Origin: Coemansia sp. RSA 487 | Lineage: Eukaryota > Kickxellomycota > Kickxellomycetes > Kickxellales > Kickxellaceae | DNA: 64,000 bases | Direction of reading: 5' to 3' | Assembly (NCBI GenBank): GCA_027577595.1 | Contig: JANBRJ010000055.1 | Coordinates: 46,500-110,499 of the forward strand | In this document: piece after piece, positions 29,241-41,856 of the stretch | How positions within the stretch are numbered: position 1 is the stretch's first letter | How the letters are laid out: every line of letters starts with the position of its first letter | The notes under the pieces: model-generated | The model's database searches: none | Told to the model about the DNA's origin: nothing | The model's input: the letters and a program-made list of their open reading frames with translations, nothing else | Translations under genes and position numbers: made by a program

Positions 29241-29829
29241 CTGGAGAGTTTATATATTATCGGCGATGAAAGTGAAATTAAAAGCACGCTTGGCTATTAA
29301 AATATCTAGCAAAAGGACGTATAAATTAAATAAAATGTAATAGCAGTGTCAAAATAAAAAACAGTAGTGTCAGGAGCTGTTGTAGAGCTAAAAAGGATGT
29401 TTGGTGGAAATGGCAATAGGCGGTTCGTAAACATATATTTATTTTATTCCTGGTGTGGCGGTTTTCCATCGATGCCTTGACACCTCCTTCCCCCATCCTT
29501 TTGAATTAAAGCAACGAAGGACTATTGAAAATGTCAACAAAAGGAACAAACGCAGACCACAGACCATTATTAGGATGGCGCAAGCCCTTTTTTCAAGCTC
29601 AGTCAATCCAAACAGGAAGATGCGTTGCGACTTTTCCACCACAGCCTCGTTTGGACAAAGCCTCGCCCCGCCTCCCTCCTGGTTCAAACACAAGCAATTG
29701 TAGCTCCCAAAAAAAACAATTGTCTAAAAGAGCACACCCCCTGAGTTTCTATTCCATTTGTGTTTATAAAAAATGAAAAACATCTTGGAATGAAACGAGT
29801 AAGCTTGCTTTTGCAAGGACAGATTGTAG
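29241..29829. other. Intergenic, no gene supported
   Basis: 590 bp. Overlapping short ORFs on both strands, no domain. Probably the 3' region of the RapGAP-domain gene plus promoter of the small basic gene. Confidence 0.4.
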
Positions 29830-32800
29830 CTATATAATACTTGTCTCCATCCCCTTCTTGCCCGTTGACATTCTCTTAACCGACTGTGGTATTTTGAACG
29901 CATTTGCAGTCCCACTTGTTCCAGCGGGGAATATAAACTTGTGCAGGTCAGCGATAGTGCCACACGTGCTAGAGTAATTTGAGATGATGTACTTTATTAT
30001 ATCCATCCGTTTGTTGACTGCTGTAAAGTCGTCGCACGTTAGAGATGCAATGTTTGCCGCCGCGTCGATTATTGTGGCCGAAAGCAAGAGCGCAATATCA
30101 TCTATTCCCACTACTGCGCTCGATGTTAGTGGGCCAGTCATCCGTACAAATCTTTTGTTCATTTCATCCGAATCGCCGGTTGCCGATAGAGTGACCTTTA
30201 CAAGCTTCCCATCGGTGTTCTCAATAGGCGCAAGTGCAATTACGACACGGATTTTTGGTGCTGGACTTTCATCATCTGGGCTTTTGGCCAAATTGGTTGT
30301 ATCTTGCTTGCTATCGGCTTTGTCGTGTTCCAAGGCCTCATGTACGGGGTTCTGCGATGCCGAACAAGGATGTTCCGATGTATCCATCATATCAGAAAAA
30401 AGCGACGCGTCCTCCATTTCAAAATAATCGACTACACTCCCATTCACGGATAGGAACTGTTGCTGGCTACAGTCCAATGAATTTTCGTCTGGCGTTTTGT
30501 ACTTTCCGCCGGTTTCAGTGTCAGAGCTTCTCGGCTCACTTGTTGTTCGCAGCACCGAGTCTCTTTCAGAAGCTCTGGGAGGCTTTTTGTGCCTAAAATT
30601 CACTGCTTTTTCAAATAACTCGCGTGCCTTTGAACGATGGAGGGAGGATGAGTCTTTGGACTTTCCTGCTTTACTACTATTGCTTGAGCGCTGCGGCGAT
30701 GAGTCTGGGAGGTACGTGATATCTGCGTCGCTTTGAGCAGACTTGGGTTTGAAAAGACCATGGTCCGTCGATGCTGGGCCATGTTTTCCTTTTTTTGCCA
30801 ACTCACGACGAGCGAATGTTGATTTGAACGCTTCTCGGTTAGCTTCTTCATTGATGTAAGTATCCTCCTCGCAGCTGTCCAGGAAATCCCATGTTAATTC
30901 TTGGTCCAGATTGCCTGGATGTTTATCAAACCACACAACGGCGATACCTCGCGTTCGTAGGCCATCGTAAAAGCTTTTGTTGTTGCGGCTACCCATAGGA
31001 ACGTTGCTTAAAAGCGAGCTAACATTAGGAGCGAGGTTGTAGCCAATTTCATAGCCGTCGATGGCAAATGTATATCGTATAAGCGTAGGGTCGTCAGGGT
31101 GCCTCTTTAAGCGTGTCAAAGGGGTGGAATGAGATTGACCGATGGATCCCAGAAATTGTTTAAACTCGGAACTAACGCCTAAAAGCGGGCCTTTTGCATA
31201 CCGGCGGTCTGTGGAGAGCGATTTAGGCGAATGCAGGTATATTACTCCGGGCTGTGCACTGAATGGACGTGTAAGCTCATCCATACTGTCTATTGTTGCA
31301 AGCATTTCAGTTGAAATGTCAATCGCTGTCACATCAACGCCAAAAAACTGCAAATTGACGCGGGAGAAGCAATTGCCTCTTGGTCGTTGTTCGGAGGGAT
31401 AAGTTGGTGTGGATTTAATCTCTGGTTTGTCACACACAGAATGCTGGAGCAAAAAGTCCTCGGCAATGGCTTCTTCTATCCGATTTTCGTTTTCTGTATC
31501 AATCAATGGTCTGATGCTCTTGGAGCTGGCCAAGTTCTGGGCGCCGATGCTGAACTCTGTCCTTAGCTTACTGCAGTACAGCGTCCCACTTGGCATGCGC
31601 ACCCAAGGAAGCGAGCCGTCTTCGCTTGCCGAACTAGCTCCACCGATATCCAAAACAGAGGTATTGGCGGTTGTCTTATTTACCAGGTCGATCTTGGGAT
31701 TTGGCTGGCTCGGATCATACGAATCGGCAGTGCTAGGTTCAGCAATTGGATTCGCTGGCATCGACGGAAATGATACCCACTGTTTGGATCCGCTGGGATA
31801 GCGTGCGGTTGTAAGAATAGCCACATCTGACCACTTTCCGTCTTGGAGGCGCTTGAGATTGATCTTGGAATATATCGCCCGTTTATAGGCAGAGAAAAAC
31901 TCTACGCTTACAGGTATATACCCCTCTAGCATTTCGGCGATAGTAGGGCTACAGCCACGCAGTAGCAGATTGGTGTTAGGGACCATGTTTTGGTAAAGAA
32001 CCATGCGCGCCAGAACCATGTCAATAGGGGTCAACGAAGAATAGAGCTGCTCATTGTCCATGCTGCGCAGAAAGAGAGTGGAGAAAACAGATACAATCGT
32101 CGATAGTGCCTTGTATAGCGAGTTGCTGAGGGTGTGCGTTTTTTCGTTCTTGGCTTTGCCCCGTCTGTTAAGAAGCTTGATATCTGGCCCCTTGCCAAAC
32201 AGGTGGGCTGTGCTCACCGTAGTTATGTATTTTAGCCTTTCATATTGCGTGCAGTCTTTCAATGGCTCCAGTCCATGATCTCCATAAACGATCATATCGT
32301 CATCGACCTCCGACGATGTCAGCCATACCCTGCGCCCCATCACTATGTCTGATGTGTTTGATATAGGAGTGGCAGATCGAATGTACCTGTTGCATCGCGA
32401 AAGAAGTGACATCATTTTTGCGATTAGCTCCTGATCCATTACCGAGCGCCCTTCTGACGACGATATCCATATGCAAAGACAGTGGATGGAAGCTATAAAA
32501 ACCTGGTGGTAAGGGTTCCAGTGGCTGTATTGCTCCAAATTCCTATCACAGTCAATCATAGCGCTGGAAATTCCGGTAACCATCTCCTTGAAGCTTTCGG
32601 GCTCCATCTCGCAGCTCCACGTTACAAGCGATAGCTGTGTCAAGCCATAAATGTATATGTCACTTGCTTCATAGCTGCTTGATCTTTGTAGTTGCTCAAT
32701 ATAAAGTTTTGCAAAAATCAGCAGGTAGCCTGGATTGTGGCGGGAGTATTGGTGTAGGAATGTCAGAATCGTACAGGTGAGAGTTTGCAAGTTCCGAACG

Positions 32801-35212
32801 TCATTTTCTGTAATCACCGAACACAAAAGAAGTTGGAATTGAGCTTGTACGTTGTTCCTAAATATGCTATCTGTCGAAGCACTGTCTTTAAACAAGCTCT
32901 TCTCAATCTACACCGATAAACAACATAATCAGCATATAACTGGGTTCGTTTGTTTAGTTTGTGGATTCTGTTTTTCTTTTGTATAGACGCCATGTGTAAA
33001 TGTATTTATGCTTGACACGTGCTTACTTACCTTTTCGGCCGTTTCTAAGATTGAATCTTTGGCAAATACTGACATCTCGATTTCCTTGTTGCTTCTTTTT
33101 GAAATGTCAGCAAGTCGCTGTTTCATTTTCTTGCACATTGAGGAAAGCAGCTCAGATTTTCCTAGTCGCTGGTAGTAGCTGATAAAACTCGTTACAGTTC
33201 CAAATGCTTCAATGGCGTAGCGGCGCAGCTGTCGTCTGTCGAAAACCATGGTTATATCGTAGCTCTACACTGGATATAGAATGACTTGGTACTGCATTTT
33301 GTGAGTGGATATCATTCCAAATTGAAAGCACATGCGTTGAATGGAGCGCCTTCATGGCTCCTGTGTTCAGAAAAGAAAAGAAAAAGCGGCAAGGCGATGG
33401 TATTGGAATGCTTACCTCTGGCAGAACCTTACATATCAGGCCAAATATCTGCGGTATGAATGGCCGAATGTAGAGCGAGTTTTTCAGCAGCATTGTCACA
33501 TTTGGCAAAACAATTTGAACCTGCTGCTCGTCCACTATGGCGTGGCGGATTGTTCGGACAAGATCGTTTCTGTTTGTGTCGCTGATGGGATCAGCAGCAT
33601 TTCCAGGCACAACCAGCAGTGTACACACCAGAGAAAATACGTCTTTCCTGATATTCGCTGTTTCCTTTGATGCATCAAACTTGTGTAAAGAGACCTCTAG
33701 AAGCGGGTATCTGAAATAATGAAGCAGGTAGTTTGCGGTCGGCGGTATCTGAGCAAATGGCATGCCATTCACGTAGACAAGTTTTTTAATGTTGAGCGCG
33801 CGCCTAACAATTGTGCATATCTGCTTTGCGTATATGCTGTAACTGCGGTCGCTAAGGTAGTCAAAATCAATCTTTGTTCTCGCATATCTGCTCAGTATGG
33901 CTATGGCATTCTCGAAACTAAGCTTTCCCGACATACTAAAGTCCCCAAACTGTACGTGAGTTCGGTCCGTCGCAGCGATATCATTATATGGATAGTGAGA
34001 CAGGAGCACTTGCTGAGAGACTTGGTCGATTATTTGTAGCCATACAACCATAACGCTTTCACGGTGTAACCAGTATCCCATCTTCTCCGTTATTGAGTCT
34101 CTGAATTTCTCTGGCAAGACCGTTCCGCGTGTCCGGATGTCGAAAGCAAGCTTGACCGCCTGCTCCTCGAGGCGATCTCCTATAGTTCCCCAAGTTTTAT
34201 CCCAGACCTCAGATCCGATTACATGTCGATACTTTTCAACCCATGGCTTCAAACGCGGGTTCTTTCCGCCTTGCGAAAGCAGCATATCTACGATAACCAT
34301 CAAAGAATCGAATGCTGCTACAAGCGTCTCAGAGGAAACCAGCGGCTTGAGTCCCCGAACCAGTGTAGAGTACACTTGCAGGACTCTTTTAAGTAGCTCG
34401 ACATGCTTATCCCACAGCTTTATTGCGTGCATTGTTTTGTTGGCGGTTTGGCTGGCAGTTCCGGGCAGCAGGCGTGTATAGTCACTCGCTGCGCTTTTTC
34501 CAAAAAGAGCGTCCGACGCCTGCTCCACATGCCGGTGGATATCCGTATGGTCGCTTGTTTCTGCGTCTTGGCTGTCTGCAGCTCCTGACGACTCTGATAA
34601 TGCATCAGAAACTCCAGCTAGAGAGTCCGTGCTACCACTCCTATATGTTGGTATCGACTCGTTGTGGAAATTCCAAGTAGCCTTGTTGATGGTGTGGTAC
34701 AGTGGGGCAAAGCAGGACTCACGCATTTCGATAGTTGCTTTGTGTGTGCGATCAGAAACAACTCGTGATGGCAGCTCGCTGGCAAAAAACGCTCGCGGAT
34801 TAAACAGGATGCATGGTTTTAGAAGTATATCTAGAACATCCTCGTTGATTGTGTCGTCGTCGTCGTCGTCGTCGTCGTCATCGCTGTTGTCGTCGCCCTT
34901 GTTGTAGAGCGAGTTTATTGTAAATAATGCGTCAGTGTACAGGCTAAATGCCTGTGTTGCCAAGCTAATATCCTCTAGCGGTAGCTGCATTCCAAACTTG
35001 ATGATTCCTGTTGCCCATTTGACTTGCCTGGACTGTTGGAATGTATCTGACAATGTGCAGTTGCTCAGCACCCCGTACATCGATCGAAAGATGTCCCTTT
35101 TCATGTATAAAGGCAGCGAAATTAGAAACTGGTATGTATCGTTTGCATCTGTTTTGTAAACCATCTCGTCTGGGCTCCAACTAAGTATATCTCCATCTTT
35201 AGGATCAATCAT
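29830..35212 (-). CDS. Large RapGAP-domain protein (RalGAP-alpha/tuberin-like), three exons
   Basis: Exons 35212-33416, 33264-33031 and 32907-29830; introns of 151 nt (GTAAGC...TGTAG) and 123 nt (GTAAGT...TGTAG). All junctions are phase 0 and give 1702 residues. The long N-terminal part is helical and repeat-like, as in RalGAP-alpha and TSC2 scaffolds, with an uninterrupted Asp run near residues 108-120. The C-terminal RapGAP-like domain starts about 1270 (LLGVSSEFKQFLGSIG), continues YTFAIDGYEIGYNLAP and RTRGIAVVWFDKHPG, and resumes at RVVIALAPIENTDGKL, VRMTGPLTSS and LLLSATIIDAAANIAS. About 200 disordered residues (roughly 1360-1555) interrupt it. Active relatives have a G-N-D sequence just before the IVW strand, supplying the catalytic asparagine; here it reads RTRGIAVVW, with no Asn, so GAP activity is doubtful. 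An upstream 5' exon ending CCACTT at a GTAAGAG donor near 35270 could extend the N-terminus. Confidence 0.78.
34853..34879. repeat. (GTC)9 microsatellite encoding poly-Asp
   Basis: Nine uninterrupted GTC units, read as GAC (Asp) on the minus strand inside exon 1 of the RapGAP-domain gene. Flanking imperfect GTC/ATC units extend the acidic run. Pure trinucleotide tracts are prone to length variation. Confidence 0.9.
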
Positions 35213-35610
35213 TTCCTTTACTGTAAAGTAAGTTTTCGATAGTTAAATGCTGGATGTTGGTCTCTTACAAGTGGGAATCGAAAGGTTGGCAAGGATAGCG
35301 TAAACTGAGGACAGTATTTACATATTTCCATGGAACGGGTTAGAATGCTTGAAGAAAATAAATAAAAAATAAATAGTGAAAATAAAAATGGTATGTGCAT
35401 TTCCATTCCTCAGCAAATAGACTATAGTCCAGGTGGTAAATAGGTTTCACAACCATGGCCCAGACCCAGAAAGGACAGCAGCAACTTGAAACATTGAAAT
35501 CAAAAGGCCATAGCGTTTTTTGTAGTTCAAAAATGAAAAAAAGGATGTAAAAGAAATGTTGCCAACCTATGGGTAAAAAATAAGCAAGAGCAGAGCTGCG
35601 AACATGGTGC
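35213..35610. other. Intergenic, upstream of the RapGAP gene, downstream of CDC48
   Basis: About 400 bp. It may contain a 5' exon or 5'-UTR intron of the RapGAP gene: on the minus strand, a GTAAGAG donor near 35270 and a CTTTACAG acceptor near 35223. No other feature. Confidence 0.4.
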
Positions 35611-38284
<2,674 letters not shown>

Positions 38285-38654
38285 GGTTTAAACGATCAAA
38301 ATGATAAAGTCAAGCTCTATTGCCAAAATACTAAATAAAAACAATAAGCGTGAAAAGGCTGGATTGTAAAATGAAAAAAAAATAAATACTTGTAAGAGTG
38401 GAAAAAGGAAACAAACAGCTCAAAAAGTAAAATGTTCTTTTTTCTGAAACAGCAGCTTAAAAGAAAGTCGAGGCAAAGGCTGGTTTCTCATTCTTTTGAC
38501 ACAAAGGCCCACACGAATTATATGAGGGCACGTACGTCAGCGAACAAACACTTGTTACTTTTTTTGGGTCTTGGCTGCTGAGATTTGGCCGCGTCATCGC
38601 TTCCTGGTGATCCGCTAATTAATCATAACAGAATATCACGTGTACAACAAAAAA
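38285..38654. other. CDC48 promoter region
   Basis: 370 bp between the CDC48 start and the stop of the HIT gene, both minus strand. A-rich, T-rich on the coding strand; no ORF. Confidence 0.45.
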
Positions 38655-39146
38655 TTATGCTGGCTCGGCCAGCTTTTCGATCAAGCGCTTTGCTGGGATA
38701 AACCCTGGACCGCCTTTTCTAGGGAACATGACTTCGGCGTACTTGGGCTCAAACGGCAGGCCAAGGCAGTGCATGTGTAGGTGGTGAATGCTATTGAATG
38801 GTGGTCTGTGGAAGCCAAATCGCGCATGGTCTCCAGAAAACCCCTTATCTGTGAGCAGCTTTTGCCCAATTTCAAGCATTCGCTTGACCATTTTTTGATC
38901 GTCAGTCGTTAGTTCTTTGACAGTTCCGTAGTGCTGGCGAGGGACAACCAGCAAATGTAGTGCAGCATCTGGTTTTATATCGTGGAATGCAATAAAGCTC
39001 TCGTCCTCAAAAACTATCCGCTCCAAATCCGATGGGTTGCAAAAAACGCAATATTTGGGTCTCTTTTGTCCTCCCATCAGCCAATATCCAGATCCAAATA
39101 CAGTTAGAGCACCAGCAAAAGCAATTAACACGCGACCAGAGATCAT
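38655..39146 (-). CDS. HIT-domain nucleotide hydrolase, HINT3-like, with N-terminal anchor
   Basis: 163 residues. Histidine-triad proteins hydrolyse nucleoside phosphoramidates or related nucleotides; the triad is visible as HHLHMHCLGLP (about residues 121-131). The CVFC pair near residue 33 and the FHDIKPDAALHLLVVP segment are typical of HINT-type domains, as is RFGFHRPPFNSIHHLH. The first about 25 residues form a hydrophobic stretch (VLIAFAGALTVFGSGYWLMG) absent from simple HINT proteins, suggesting a membrane anchor or signal peptide. Intronless. Substrate unknown. Confidence 0.88.
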   Translation of the reverse strand: MISGRVLIAFAGALTVFGSGYWLMGGQKRPKYCVFCNPSDLERIVFEDESFIAFHDIKPDAALHLLVVPRQHYGTVKELTTDDQKMVKRMLEIGQKLLTDKGFSGDHARFGFHRPPFNSIHHLHMHCLGLPFEPKYAEVMFPRKGGPGFIPAKRLIEKLAEPA

Positions 39147-40008
39147 TTCATCCTCGTGTTTTATTTAGCAGCTCGGTATAGCTTGTCCTTTTTCGTGTCC
39201 AGTGTCTATCAAAGGAAAGGGTCTAAAAAATAAAACAGACCAATGATGATACAGATGTTTACTTTATATTAATACCATCACACCTCTGTCCAACACCAAA
39301 TGGACATGATAGAAAGGCATGACATTATGGTCGTTTGTTTCCTGATTTTTGTGAAATAAATCAATCAATCAAATGCCGTTTTGATGTATTGCCTATGCTT
39401 TGTCTTGCATAGTCCAACTTAACAGAAAGTGTCAGCAATAGAAACTCGTGTCCATAAGGCAAATTATGCGTGGCACAGATAAAGGCAAGGCTGTTCTCCG
39501 TCCTCCCCACTATTCCTAGTGAAGATAATCTCAAAGAAAAGGAGGGACTGTGCCTATAGGAACACCATCAAATGTCCAGAAACAAGGTCGATACCATTGA
39601 CAATTGTTATGTTAGCCACCCTTTGTGTTATATATCCCCTTCATAGATACTTTCTATTTTTCTTTTTTTTTTTCCCTTTGAGAGCGGAAATATCGCGTTT
39701 GCTGAAAACAATGCGCGTATGCTAGGGACAAGCCAACTAAAAGGCGGACTTTACCGTTGGCGCACGAGTTACAGAGATCCTCGTATTCAATGTACATTGT
39801 ACCTTGTTTAGCAAGTCGTACTAATGGGAATCCGAGCAACCAGCAAATTGCCAAATGGTACAAATAACAGAATGTAGCGCTGTTCAAAAATCTAACTCGA
39901 AAGCTATATTTGATGCTGTTTCTATATGAACCCGCCATACAACATACTAAAACATTACCATTTTACTTTTTTCTTGTCTATTTGCTAAATCATCTCACAA
40001 AAGCAGAG
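39147..40008. other. Divergent promoter, HIT gene and small basic protein gene
   Basis: 860 bp; no convincing ORF. The frame of the downstream gene is open upstream of its likely ATG at 40009, but that extension is hydrophobic 5' sequence with no family support. Confidence 0.4.
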
Positions 40009-40506
40009 ATGAGACGCGCACAGGCACACATGTCATGGACAGATTCCATGGCCAGTTCAGTAACAATCACTGGCAGCAGATCCATAGTTATGCACCAGAA
40101 TGGCGGCAGCAATATGGCGCGTCAGAGACACAGGCTTTCAAATCAAACCAACGCAGAGTCAATATACCAGCTGATGCGCGGGATCAGTGCATCGAGAATA
40201 GCTGAGGAGCCGGAGGAGTTTCCAGAGCCAGCAACACAGCACATCTCACGCACCGACCGCCAAAGAAACACAGAGGTGCTACAGCAATATGGCGGGGCAT
40301 CGCTTGCATGGGACAGCATCGATTGCAGCTCGGCGATTGGAGACGGTCTTGGAGCACAGACGCGTGTTGCAAGAGCCACGCGTGTCATCAAGAGGAAGAC
40401 ACGACGTCTATTCCAAATGATCAAGTACTACATCGAAAAGTTTATGGACAACTACAATGCCACCGTCACTATCCAGCGGCCACATCAGTTTGCACTGTAT
40501 TATTGA
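40009..40506 (+). CDS. Small basic protein of an undescribed paired family (A)
   Basis: 165 residues from the ATG in GAGATGAGACGC; an ATG at 39913 would add a hydrophobic leader. Not recognised. N-terminal MRRAQAHMSWTDSMASS, a middle of Gln/Ser/Glu-rich disorder, and a C-terminal basic helix-like stretch (RATRVIKRKTRRLFQMIKYY) ending QFALYY. The convergent gene 360 bp away begins MPRRHRRRR then LEWTNSMQSD and ends with RRIKESISRRLRLF and AVSLY. The shared order of WT[D/N]SM near the N-terminus, a late basic RRLRLF/RRLFQM motif and a terminal LY argues for a local duplication. Function unknown; basic helices could bind nucleic acid or membranes. Confidence 0.55.
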   Translation: MRRAQAHMSWTDSMASSVTITGSRSIVMHQNGGSNMARQRHRLSNQTNAESIYQLMRGISASRIAEEPEEFPEPATQHISRTDRQRNTEVLQQYGGASLAWDSIDCSSAIGDGLGAQTRVARATRVIKRKTRRLFQMIKYYIEKFMDNYNATVTIQRPHQFALYY

Positions 40507-40865
40507 AGAAATGGCAAGCAAGTGCACCGTGGCTGTGCATGTGCTGCAGGTCACAGGAAAAGAGTGCACGAGGTATTGTCGAATTTGCTGCCTTTTATCC
40601 CTTTTTTTTACCACATCCAGCTTTTCAGCTGACTTGTGTAGTTGCAAAACGATGTAATGCAACATATTAATCCGTATCATTAGCATGAAAATGATTTCAA
40701 AACGTATATCCCTTCCTCAGGTTTCCTCTGTTGTAAGGATTTGCTTGGTGCTCAAGGGCTCAACAGAAAGCCCAAATGTGAACTATGTAATCATCCCCCT
40801 GTTTAAATGAAAAAAAAAGCATTATGGCGCTATTAATGTACAAAGTCGGCAAGAGATAGTACCTG
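40507..40865. other. Intergenic between convergent small genes
   Basis: 360 bp holding the 3' ends of two convergent small genes. No ORF of note. Short A-run at 40811-40818. Confidence 0.4.
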
Positions 40866-41327
40866 TTAGTACAGCGAGACAGCATAGTAGCCATCAGTTC
40901 CGTGCGACCTGTTGTTCGTATCGGAAGGGATAAACGAGGCGCTAAAAAGCCTGAGCCTCCGTGAAATGGATTCTTTGATGCGACGCCCGAGTCCGTACTG
41001 CGTCTTTGCGTCGCCATTGCTGGCGGTGCCAGCAGTTGTCTGCTCGGAATCAGACCTTGTGACAGGTGCGCTCTGTTGAACTATAGGCTGGTCCCCGAAA
41101 GCTGTATCATGATGGGATACAGATGCCTCTGTGCCCTGCAAAAGGCCGGGCGCAGCGCTTCTGATCCGTGATGGCCGTGTGTTGGCATCAATATCATTTG
41201 GGCTGGCCGTTGCCTGCGTCTGCGTCGTGGAGTTGGTTGCTGGCTCCACAGCAAAGTCCACAAGCGTAGTATCCGATTGCATGGAGTTTGTCCACTCGAG
41301 GCGGCGGCGGCGATGGCGTCTGGGCAT
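40866..41327 (-). CDS. Small basic protein of an undescribed paired family (B)
   Basis: 153 residues; ATG at 41327. N-terminal MPRRHRRRRLEWTNSMQSD, then a Thr/Ser/Ala-rich disordered centre with acidic patches, and a C-terminal basic segment (GRRIKESISRRLRLFSASF) ending GYYAVSLY. It parallels the convergent gene at 40009-40506 at both ends. No known domain and no signal peptide. Its start faces MSH3, with 530 bp between. Confidence 0.55.
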   Translation of the reverse strand: MPRRHRRRRLEWTNSMQSDTTLVDFAVEPATNSTTQTQATASPNDIDANTRPSRIRSAAPGLLQGTEASVSHHDTAFGDQPIVQQSAPVTRSDSEQTTAGTASNGDAKTQYGLGRRIKESISRRLRLFSASFIPSDTNNRSHGTDGYYAVSLY

Positions 41328-41856
41328 ATTGTTTTTGCTTTAGGAGTGGGTGGCGTTTACCAATAGGTGATATATTGAGACAAGTGTAGCAGTTTCCTCA
41401 CAACAGGGACGATGGGTTTCCTTTTTATAGCAGCAGGATGTGTGTTGGTACAAGAACAACTAAGAAAGCAGAATTCGCATAAAAACAAGCAGTAGAAAGT
41501 GAAGAAAGGAAAGGAAAACGTTTGAGCCCTTGCCAGCAAGAGCAACGAAATCTCAGCTGTGCCTTTATATTGTGCATGTGCTCACGTGCACAAAACCTTC
41601 CAACCGGTTTTTGCTAATGCGGAAATCCTTCCATTTCCGTAGGCTGTGGGACAATTTAGCAGATTTCACCAACCAATCTGGAAACTAATCTAAAAAGCAT
41701 AAGTAGGGATTATATCAACAGAAGGATCAGAGTATGTTTTTCCTTTGGAATAGGAATATCAATCCAAACATCGCCCACTTTCGAGTTCTAGCCTTCATTG
41801 TCTTTCATTTGCACTTGTCACTTTTAATTAATTAATTCCGAATTTAGCCTTTGGAA
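41328..41856. other. Divergent promoter of the small basic gene and MSH3
   Basis: 530 bp. A CACGTG hexamer at 41583-41588 and a TTAATTAATTAATT run at 41825-41838, just before the MSH3 ATG. No MCB (ACGCGT) cell-cycle box seen. Confidence 0.45.

Noticed and set aside
32929-33249. Independent 106-codon gene starting MVFDRRQLRRYAIEAF
   Set aside because: It is the middle exon of the RapGAP-domain gene: splice sites on both sides are phase 0 and restore one long frame.
39913-40008. Upstream in-frame start that would add a hydrophobic leader to the small basic protein
   Set aside because: The paralogous convergent protein starts next to the shared WT[D/N]SM motif, so the ATG at 40009 is preferred.
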